Positions 51,589-59,254 of a stretch of 64,000 nucleotides of DNA are shown here, piece by piece. Origin of the DNA: SAR202 cluster bacterium. Lineage in GTDB: Bacteria; Chloroflexota; Dehalococcoidia; Lucifugimonadales; UBA2962. Within the stretch, counting starts at the first letter, position 1; the number at the start of each line of letters is the position of its first letter. The notes below the pieces were generated by a model that worked only from the letters and a program-made list of their open reading frames with translations, had not been told where the DNA came from and did no database searches. The DNA lies in assembly GCA_009392275.1 (NCBI GenBank), contig VFGV01000008.1:34501-98500 (forward strand). The letters run 5' to 3'. The translations under genes and the position numbers were made by a program.

Positions 51589-52518
51589 ATGTTGCTGTCA
51601 TTTCTACCAACTGAATCATGGGTTGCATTAGCAATTCTGGCCGCGTCACTAATCGGATTAGGTGGCACCGGCGAAAAAATCCTGTCAATTCGATATCTAC
51701 CAGATGCGACAACTCTAATGCTATGGTTAGCTGTAAGTCTTATCGTTTACAGCATAATCTTTGGAATACTATATCCCTTTGACGCAAGTGTACCGGGAAC
51801 ACATATAGCAGCAATCTTTGGTAGTGGCGCAGTTTACGGAATTGCCATCACAACTTTTTATCGAATACTTAGAAATACCGAGGCGTCGGTTAGTTTCGCT
51901 ATATTTAATACCAGCCCACTTTTCGTCGCTATTTTCGCTTTGCTTTTACTAGATCAATCTCTAGCTTTGTTACAGTGGGGATCAATAATACTAGCAATCG
52001 TTGGAATAATAATTCTATCTTCAGAATCTTCTGAAAATCCAAATAATAAAACTAAAATATATGCAATTGTTGGTTTAATTTTTTGTGCTGCTTTGTCTGG
52101 AATGTCACAGGTACTAGGCGGATACGCTCTCAATGAAGTTACCGCAGAAAATGCTTTTTGGGCGCAAAGAATCGGAGCCCTGTTACCCATTCTGCTCAAC
52201 TTGAGACGAGACTCTATTGGTAAATTTATTTCAACGGTCAAACAGCCTAGAACTATGGTGTTTGTTTTAGTAGTTGAGGCGGTAATACTGCCTTTAGCTC
52301 ACTTATCATTTTTAAGCTCATTGAAAATTGGCAACTCGGTAGCATTGGTATCAACATTGTTTGCAACAGCTCCAGTATGGGTATTCGTTTTTAGCAGCGT
52401 GCTAAGCATTGGAATATTTAAAATACTTAACGAACACACTAACCCGAAACGATTATTCATCAAAAGTGTTGCAATAAGTATTACAGTACTGGCCATTGTT
52501 GGAATAATCCTCTTATAA
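51589..52518 (+). CDS. EamA/DMT-family transporter
   Basis: 10-TM pattern; two EamA halves (NTEASVSFAIFNTSPLFVAIFALLLLDQ; KIGNSVALVSTLFATAPVWVF). Confidence 0.85.
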   Translation: MLLSFLPTESWVALAILAASLIGLGGTGEKILSIRYLPDATTLMLWLAVSLIVYSIIFGILYPFDASVPGTHIAAIFGSGAVYGIAITTFYRILRNTEASVSFAIFNTSPLFVAIFALLLLDQSLALLQWGSIILAIVGIIILSSESSENPNNKTKIYAIVGLIFCAALSGMSQVLGGYALNEVTAENAFWAQRIGALLPILLNLRRDSIGKFISTVKQPRTMVFVLVVEAVILPLAHLSFLSSLKIGNSVALVSTLFATAPVWVFVFSSVLSIGIFKILNEHTNPKRLFIKSVAISITVLAIVGIILL

Positions 52519-52557
52519 TGCACTATATTGCACAATCTATGTATAAGGAAATCAAAA

Positions 52558-53262
52558 ATGTCTGAACAAAATGGCTACGTAAATGTTGGAGACATAGCAC
52601 CTGACTTCTGCTTGCCGTCAGTTACTGGAGAAAATGTAGAACTTTCAGATTATTACGGGCAAAAAGTTGCCTTGTTCTTTTGGGCATCTTGGTGAGCATG
52701 TAGAGTTCAATTGCCTGTATGGCAAGAGGTTTCTGACAATATCTCAACTGATGTAAAAGTAATTACGGTAGCAATGGATGTTCAGGGAATTGCAAAACCA
52801 AAATTTTACCTGGAAAAAGCTCGCGCAAACCTTACTACAGTTGTCGACCAAAGCAATAAGCTTGGTAAGTTATATGGCTTTAAAGCTGTACCAAATGTTT
52901 ATTTAATAGGCTCTAATGGCAAAGTAGACTTTATCGAATTAGGCACATTTAACATAAGGGAATCAACTAAACGTTCCTTGGTCGAAAATTGGGCGTATGG
53001 AAATCATTTCCAAAGCTCACAACCTGAAGAATTTGAACACGACACTCACCAAAAAGCAAATGAACTCTTTGAATCTGGCCAAAAATTATTTGACTTAGAT
53101 AAAAGAAGTGAAGCAATAAAGCTATGGCGTAAAGCTATAGAGATTGACCCAAACAACTACATCATAAGAAAACAGATATGGGCAATTGAAAATCCAGATC
53201 GTTTTTATAAAGACAAAGTAGATTACACGTGGCAAAATACTCAGCTTGAAAAAGGAAGGTAA
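52558..53262 (+). CDS. Redoxin/TlpA-like thioredoxin-fold protein with putative selenocysteine (in-frame TGA 52693-52695) and C-terminal TPR-like region
   Basis: ATG at 52558 with AAGGA upstream; [45 protein letters not shown]-(TGA)[12 protein letters not shown]; the frame continues intact to 53262. Confidence 0.75.
52711..52725 (+). promoter_or_regulatory. Candidate bacterial SECIS hairpin
   Basis: TTGCC-TGTAT-GGCAA; loop begins 21 nt after the TGA, with G as the second loop nucleotide. Confidence 0.5.
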
Positions 53263-53270
53263 ATAATCTT

Positions 53271-54062
53271 TTGCCGACAATAAAACAATTATTTGATATG
53301 TCAGATTCAATTGCAGTTGTAACCGGTGGTGGAACTCATTTAGGATCAGCTATTTCAGAATCATTATGTGAACTTGGGGCCACCGTAATAATTGCAAGTA
53401 GAAACTTAAACAATTGTAAAAAAGTGGCTGCTAAACTTTCAGAATCAGGGCTTAAAGCACATGCCCTGCAATGTGACGCAACCATTGAAAGCGAAATTAA
53501 TTCATTGATTGAATCTGTAATACAAACACATGGTAAATTGGACGTGTTTGTTTGTAATGCAGGAGGTTCAACTCCAGATAATGATTTCCCTTCTGCATCG
53601 ACAGAGGCATTTCGAGAAACTATAACCATGAATATTGAAACTACTTTTATGTGCGCTCAAGCTGCTGCCAACGTAATGATTAAGCAAAGATATGGAAAGA
53701 TAATTACAATCGGTTCAGTACACGGTGTGATGGGAACGGATAAAAGATTATATGCAGGCCTGAATCACAAAAGGTCTTCAATAGGTTACTTTGCCGCTAA
53801 AGGAGGCGTTATTAATTTAACAAAAGCTTTGGCAGCTGAGCTAGGAGAGTACGGGATAACTGTTAACTGCATTAGCCCTGGCCAAATACCAAAACCCACG
53901 GTAAAAAAAGAAATGATAAGACGAATGGTAGCGCGGCAGCCAATTAATAAAATGGGTAACCCATACGACCTAAAAGGAGCTGCAGCTTTGTTCGCATCGC
54001 CTGCAGGTAATTGGATTACAGGCCAAAATCTAGTTGTCGATGGTGGTTGGACAGTTTTTTGA
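53271..54062 (+). CDS. SDR-family oxidoreductase
   Basis: SIAVVTGGGTHLGSAISESL; NAGGSTPD; YFAAKGGVINLTKAL. Confidence 0.9.
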   Translation: MPTIKQLFDMSDSIAVVTGGGTHLGSAISESLCELGATVIIASRNLNNCKKVAAKLSESGLKAHALQCDATIESEINSLIESVIQTHGKLDVFVCNAGGSTPDNDFPSASTEAFRETITMNIETTFMCAQAAANVMIKQRYGKIITIGSVHGVMGTDKRLYAGLNHKRSSIGYFAAKGGVINLTKALAAELGEYGITVNCISPGQIPKPTVKKEMIRRMVARQPINKMGNPYDLKGAAALFASPAGNWITGQNLVVDGGWTVF

Positions 54063-54073
54063 TACCTGGCTTT

Positions 54074-54580
54074 TTAATTATTAACCCTGAGCACTTCCTT
54101 AAATTGAGTGAGCTTAGGAACTACAACATCAATTTTAGGCTCAAGATTGCTTATATCCTTCAATAATTCCCATTCAGAAATTGTGATTTCTAATAAATCC
54201 ATCTGGAACATATCCCTGCTATGTCCCATCATTACTCTTGGCACTTTCTCAATAAAACCTCTATTTATCAATGCTTGAATCCGATGATCTATAGTTTTAC
54301 GTACACCAAGTGCATCCCAATCAGGCCGGTCAAACCATTCTGGATATAATTTTGCCCATGTGATAAACCCATCATCCAAACTAATATTTTCTAAGTTAGC
54401 GTCAAATTTAGTTGATCCAAATTCAATTTTATTCTTAACTAATGTGAAAATATTGGATCTGTGTCTTTTCCCATAACGCATCTCTTGTAACGAATGGTCA
54501 TCAATTAACCAATATTCTAAAGACTCATCATGCCAACAAAGCAATATCTCAACATCAATAATTTCAAATAAAGGCGCCAT
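54074..54580 (-). CDS. Protein of unknown family, paralog of the 25377-26147 gene
   Basis: Shared motifs EILLCW, ITWAKLYPEWF, KTIDHRIQALINRGFIEKVPR. Start at ATG 54580 preceded by GGAGAGG. Confidence 0.7.
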   Translation of the reverse strand: MAPLFEIIDVEILLCWHDESLEYWLIDDHSLQEMRYGKRHRSNIFTLVKNKIEFGSTKFDANLENISLDDGFITWAKLYPEWFDRPDWDALGVRKTIDHRIQALINRGFIEKVPRVMMGHSRDMFQMDLLEITISEWELLKDISNLEPKIDVVVPKLTQFKEVLRVNN

Positions 54581-54603
54581 ACACCTCTCCAAATAACCGG
54601 ACC

Positions 54604-55662
54604 TTATTTAAAGGTTAATAGCCGTTTTGGATTTTCAACCATCATTTTATCGATATTGTCATTTGAGAACCCGCGCTTACGCATTCTTGGAATGATACTA
54701 TCCAAAATATGAGTGTATCCCCCACCCCCATATGAACTTAAATCCGTCTTTAAGCAAACATCTTGAGCAATAACAATTTGACTCTCATAACCCCATTCTA
54801 TTAATTGTTCTATACGCTCTATACGCTGCACGTCAGAAGGAAATGCAATTTCAAGGCCGGCCTCTGCAAAGTTTGTGTTTTCACTACCGAAACGATCAAA
54901 CTCAAGAGTCGCGCCAGTTTCTGCAATTTCCTTAACTACTTCTGGAGAATATGGAAACACGTCTAGATGTCCCATAATGATCCTAGTTGGATCAGCTCCA
55001 GCTTCAATTAAATCATTTAAATGTTGTAAAAGCGCGTCTGGGTGTCCGCCCGGATGAATAGAAATGGCTGCACCAGTTTCAACAGATGCATGAGCTGAAG
55101 CTCTGAGAATTTTTCGAGAAGTCTCATTTGTTGGCCAGAAATTACCAACCTCTCCTATTATGCCCGACTTAACTCCAGTATCTTTAACTCCGACTGTTAT
55201 ATCTTTAACTATTGCGTCAGTAATTTCTTGTTCTGTTTGATCATAAATTTCTTCAGAATATGAAGCTGGAACATAATATGATGCTCCCATAATTATGTTA
55301 AGGCCAGTAGCGCGAGATATCCTAGTTAGTGCCAATGGATCCCTGGCTATGCCTATCGAGGTAGTATCTACTAACGAATTGCCTCCGGACAAGTAATATT
55401 TGTATACTTCCTCTGTTTGATGTTTTTCATCACACAAATCACCAACATCTCTATTATGAAATAGACGTGGCATAAGACTACTAAGAATCTCAATTGTTAC
55501 CGGCTGATCCACATACCAGCGCTCAGTAGCCTCTTCAGGCATACTAAAATAGCAAGATAAATCAATTAATGAGTGTTCATGAGTTAATGTAACTCCAAGA
55601 TCATCTGGCTCAATTAATCCCAGTACGGTCTGTATTTTCCCCGTCCTTTCTGATTTAGACAC
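54604..55662 (-). CDS. Phosphotriesterase-family (PTE/PHP-like) metal-dependent hydrolase
   Basis: LGVTLTHEHSLIDLS (HxH); GIIGEVGNFWP; SIHPGGH; IIMGHLD; VIAQDVCLK; NPKRLLTF. Confidence 0.92.
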   Translation of the reverse strand: MSKSERTGKIQTVLGLIEPDDLGVTLTHEHSLIDLSCYFSMPEEATERWYVDQPVTIEILSSLMPRLFHNRDVGDLCDEKHQTEEVYKYYLSGGNSLVDTTSIGIARDPLALTRISRATGLNIIMGASYYVPASYSEEIYDQTEQEITDAIVKDITVGVKDTGVKSGIIGEVGNFWPTNETSRKILRASAHASVETGAAISIHPGGHPDALLQHLNDLIEAGADPTRIIMGHLDVFPYSPEVVKEIAETGATLEFDRFGSENTNFAEAGLEIAFPSDVQRIERIEQLIEWGYESQIVIAQDVCLKTDLSSYGGGGYTHILDSIIPRMRKRGFSNDNIDKMMVENPKRLLTFK

Positions 55663-55704
55663 ATTTAGCTCCTTTTAATCGATTTCAAGTTTCTAATAGC
55701 AATT

Positions 55705-55782
55705 TCAACATTCACATGGATCGCATTCACATGGATCACACGTGCAATTTGGATTATCACATTTTGGATTTTCTGATGACAC
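55705..55782 (-). CDS. 25-aa cysteine-rich metallothionein-like peptide (not in ORF track)
   Basis: GTG start preceded by GAGG; translation MSSENPKCDNPNCTCDPCECDPCEC*; 7 Cys in 25 residues; 42 nt upstream of the co-oriented phosphotriesterase-family gene. Confidence 0.65.
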   Translation of the reverse strand: MSSENPKCDNPNCTCDPCECDPCEC

Positions 55783-56012
55783 GAATAACCTCACTCTTTA
55801 CTGTCCATGAGCGCAGTATATACAAAGCTAATGGTTTGAGCCATTTATTCTTATTTTTAAAAAGGGCATCAACCAGCTAAAAATCCTTTTATTAGGATTG
55901 TTAATTGTTTCACAATAGACTAAATTAGTATTAACAAAAGTCCTTTATGACTTATTGTTAAGCACATGAAATCAAATGTCCTCTTTAACTTTGGATTTTG
56001 TAATTGGGCTAA

Positions 56013-56038
56013 GAAGTAATGAATATATTTATTACTTC
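56013..56038. promoter_or_regulatory. 26-bp palindrome upstream of ABC importer operon
   Basis: GAAGTAAT-GAATATATTT-ATTACTTC. Confidence 0.4.
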
Positions 56039-56085
56039 CAAAAATAGCTGGCTGGAAAAAATTTAATTGACTCAAGGAGTTAAAG

Positions 56086-57177
56086 TTGATGTCGCGTATA
56101 AATTCAAAACTGTTAGGTTTTTTCGGTTTTTCTATTATTTCCGTTCTATTATTCAGTATTGCTTGTTCCTCTGAACCAGAAGTAATTATTGAAGAAAAAA
56201 TAGTAGAAGTTGCTAAAGAAGTAATAAAGGAGGTGGAGGTAGAGGTTGAAAAAGTTGTTGAGAAAGAAGTAATTGTAGAAGTTGAAAAGATAGTCGAAGT
56301 AGAGACGGAAAAAATCGTAGTCATAACTCCGACACATGAACCAGCACCTGAAAAAATTGTTGTGATTGATGCCCTAGGCAGAGAGCTTACTTTTGAATCT
56401 ATTCCAACAAAGGTAGCAACTATTAGTCCCACAGCAACAGAAATGGTATATGCCTCTGGCGGAAAGTCTGCTTTAAGAGATCGTGCATCAACCCACCCCG
56501 AGGCAGCATTATCACTACCTGATGTGGGAAGCGCGTACAACCCCTCTGTAGAAACCATAATCGGCAGTCGCCCTGACCTAGTGGTAATTGAGGCAATAAC
56601 ACAGGCTCGTTTTGTAGAAATTTTAGGCGCCGTTGGACTTAATGTATTTGCTGTCAAAGCTGAGAGTGTAGAGGACGTAATGGGTGGCATTACGAATCTC
56701 GGCATCATATTCGGCACAAAAGAAATTGCAAATAAAGCTACTACGGATATCAAGGACAGGCTAACAGCAGCTGGAACTGATGACGGTCGTAGCGTTTTGA
56801 TCTTAATATCTGACCCAGACCAAAACTTATATGCCGCACTACCATCCTCATACACAGGTCTGGTTGCTGCAGTTATAGGAATGGAAAACAAGGCTTCAGA
56901 CCTTTCAAACTCAGGGCCATACCCTGGATTTGCACTGATGAGTCCAGAGGCAGTTTTGATGGCTAACCCAGATGTCATCATAACTATCACCCCGGCTCCC
57001 GAACCTGCGCCTAGATTATCGTCATTGATAACTATGATTCCTCCATTTGCTGGACTTAAGGCCATACAAACTGGCAGCATAATAGAAGCAGATTTAGATC
57101 TATTCCTGCAAGCTCCAGGGCCGCGTATAGTCGAAGCCGTTGAATTTCTAAAGTCGGCTTTGGATTCCATGAAATAA
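56086..57177 (+). CDS. ABC transporter substrate-binding lipoprotein (BtuF/FecB-like)
   Basis: Lipobox FSIAC; KVATISPTATEMVYASGG; SVETIIGSRPDLVV; charged repetitive E/V/K linker. Confidence 0.88.
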   Translation: MMSRINSKLLGFFGFSIISVLLFSIACSSEPEVIIEEKIVEVAKEVIKEVEVEVEKVVEKEVIVEVEKIVEVETEKIVVITPTHEPAPEKIVVIDALGRELTFESIPTKVATISPTATEMVYASGGKSALRDRASTHPEAALSLPDVGSAYNPSVETIIGSRPDLVVIEAITQARFVEILGAVGLNVFAVKAESVEDVMGGITNLGIIFGTKEIANKATTDIKDRLTAAGTDDGRSVLILISDPDQNLYAALPSSYTGLVAAVIGMENKASDLSNSGPYPGFALMSPEAVLMANPDVIITITPAPEPAPRLSSLITMIPPFAGLKAIQTGSIIEADLDLFLQAPGPRIVEAVEFLKSALDSMK

Positions 57178-57178
57178 C

Positions 57179-58150
57179 ATGACCTATGCCCTAAGATATT
57201 CAACCTTAGGCGTAATTATTTTTGCTTTAATATTAGCGGGGCTCTTTATGGGCCCCTCTAATTACGGGTTCAAAGATGCTATAAATGGTATTTTTGGATC
57301 CGAAGATACTGTAGTTAACACTATTATGTGGAACATTCGGATTCCACGTATAGCTGTTAGCTTTGTAGTTGGTGCATGCTTAGGATTAGCTGGGGCACTT
57401 ATTCAACTATCCTCTAGAAGCCCGTTAGGAGACCCTAATCTTTTCGGAATCGGAGGCGCAGCAGCTATTTTTCTCGCGTGCAGTGCTGCAGGCCTTATAA
57501 CAACTCAAGAACCTCTTATTTTCATAGGTGCAATTGGTTTCTCAATCGTTGTTTCTATTATTTTGGTAAGGCTAATTTCTGAACGTAACTTAACCCCAAC
57601 TAGGCTTGCTATCATGGGTATAGCATTAGGAGCTCTAACAATAGCTATAAGCACGGCTGTAATTTCTCATGGCAGTATTTTCTCAATACAGGTACTTGGA
57701 TTAGTAGCAGGCTCTTTTGCTTACAGTAACTGGACAATTTTTTATTACGTTTTAATAACCTTTGTCATCTGCTCAACTATTGCCCTAGTACTATCGAGGC
57801 AATTCCAACCTATTATTCTTGGAGACACACTGTCCAAATCTTTGGGAGTTAACCCTAACAGACTGAGGTTATTCAGTATGATACTGGCTGGAATACTGAC
57901 CGCAGCTTCAGTGTATGGGGGAGGAATAATTGGATTTGTTGGCTTGATTTCTCCGCATATTAGCCGTCGCTTATTTGGAAATGTTCCCGTGCAATTATTT
58001 ATCGGGTCGATAATAACAGGCGGAATACTGACAATGCTGTCTGACCAATTCGCAAGGTTACTGTTTTCACCTACAGAATTACCAGTTGGAATGGCAACTA
58101 CTGTAATTGGCGCACCACTAATGATGTATTTAGCTTTGAGAATACGATGA
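57179..58150 (+). CDS. FecCD/BtuC-type ABC transporter permease
   Basis: RIPRIAVSFVVGACLGLAGALIQLSSRSPLGDPNLFGIGGAAA; GFVGLISPHISRRL. Confidence 0.93.
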   Translation: MTYALRYSTLGVIIFALILAGLFMGPSNYGFKDAINGIFGSEDTVVNTIMWNIRIPRIAVSFVVGACLGLAGALIQLSSRSPLGDPNLFGIGGAAAIFLACSAAGLITTQEPLIFIGAIGFSIVVSIILVRLISERNLTPTRLAIMGIALGALTIAISTAVISHGSIFSIQVLGLVAGSFAYSNWTIFYYVLITFVICSTIALVLSRQFQPIILGDTLSKSLGVNPNRLRLFSMILAGILTAASVYGGGIIGFVGLISPHISRRLFGNVPVQLFIGSIITGGILTMLSDQFARLLFSPTELPVGMATTVIGAPLMMYLALRIR

Positions 58151-58806
58151 ATATAGAAATAAAAGAGATATCTATACAGATAAATGAAACTATGATTTTG
58201 GACAAAGTGTCTTGTAATATTAGCAATGATGAGTTTACCTGCTTAGTTGGACCAAATGGATCCGGTAAATCGACTTTAGTTAAATCTATAGTTGGCGAAA
58301 TCACAGATTACCAAGGAACTATTTCAAATGTAGATGTCACTGAAATCTGTTATTTGCCCCAAGATATAGAAGATCCTCCATTCCTGACTGTTGAAGAAAT
58401 ATGCAAACTCGGTTTTTACAAAAATAGCAATGAAGTTGATAAAGATGTAGTTTTAGAAAGCTTGCTTGACACTTGCGGAATTTCATCAATTTCAAAATCA
58501 TCTTTCACTGATATCTCAACCGGCGAAAAACAAAGGGCCTGGTTGGTTTTTGCTCTAGCTCAAGGTAAAGACGTAATTATCATGGACGAACCATTATCAT
58601 CCATAGATTCAGATTCTAGAGAAACATTTTATTCTTTGCTCAAAGATATATGTGATATGGGCAAAACCTTATTAGTCATAACTCATGATATTGATATGGC
58701 TAGGAAATATAGCGATAGTTTGATCGTTTTAAGTAAAGGGCGTGTTTCTTTTTCTGGCCCAACAACGGAATTAACTAAAAATAAGATGAACAAACTTGTA
58801 GATTAA
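58147..58806 (+). CDS. ABC transporter ATP-binding protein
   Basis: Walker A GPNGSGKST; signature ISTGEKQRA; Walker B DVIIMDEPLS. Confidence 0.95.
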   Translation: MNIEIKEISIQINETMILDKVSCNISNDEFTCLVGPNGSGKSTLVKSIVGEITDYQGTISNVDVTEICYLPQDIEDPPFLTVEEICKLGFYKNSNEVDKDVVLESLLDTCGISSISKSSFTDISTGEKQRAWLVFALAQGKDVIIMDEPLSSIDSDSRETFYSLLKDICDMGKTLLVITHDIDMARKYSDSLIVLSKGRVSFSGPTTELTKNKMNKLVD

Positions 58807-58842
58807 TTGCACCCTTTACATAAACACGGTTATGGTATCCAG

Positions 58843-59154
58843 ATGTCACAAAAACCAACTGGTATTTTCAAGAAAATATACCAAATAGTTAATTCGATAC
58901 CTTATGGGCAAGTAGCAACATATGGACAAGTAGCACAACTGGTGCCTATATCTAGCGCAAGAGTGGTCGGATTTGCTCTTGCAAGCCTGACAGAAGCTGA
59001 TCAAAATACACCATGGCATCGAGTGATTAATCGCGATGGGAAAATCAGTAGCAGACAACCAAACGATGTGATTCTACAAAGAAAATTACTTATGGCTGAA
59101 GGAGTAGAATTTGATAATAGCGGAAGGGTCGATTTGAAAACTTTTGGGTGGTAA
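58843..59154 (+). CDS. Alkyltransferase-like (ATL) protein, MGMT-family DNA-binding domain
   Basis: IPYGQVATYGQVAQLV; ARVVGFALASL; PWHRVINRDGKIS with Trp in place of the catalytic Cys. ORF may start at TTG 58807. Confidence 0.9.
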   Translation: MSQKPTGIFKKIYQIVNSIPYGQVATYGQVAQLVPISSARVVGFALASLTEADQNTPWHRVINRDGKISSRQPNDVILQRKLLMAEGVEFDNSGRVDLKTFGW

Positions 59155-59254
59155 GCAAGATGACTGTTTTCATGATTCGGTGCGAGCCTTTCATAATTAA
59201 ACTGATAAACGACTATGAATGGCTACCAATTTGTTTCGGTGATAATATCTCGGA

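Noticed and set aside
52711-53262. 183-aa ORF starting at TTG as listed in the ORF track
   Set aside because: It is the downstream part of the redoxin; the true frame starts at ATG 52558 and passes through TGA 52693-52695.
55800-56085. Cobalamin riboswitch upstream of the BtuF-like gene
   Set aside because: No B12-box-like sequence; only simple palindromes are present.
55920-57203. 427-aa minus-strand ORF
   Set aside because: Ser/Thr-rich antisense shadow of the substrate-binding protein on the plus strand; the plus-strand product has a clear family match.
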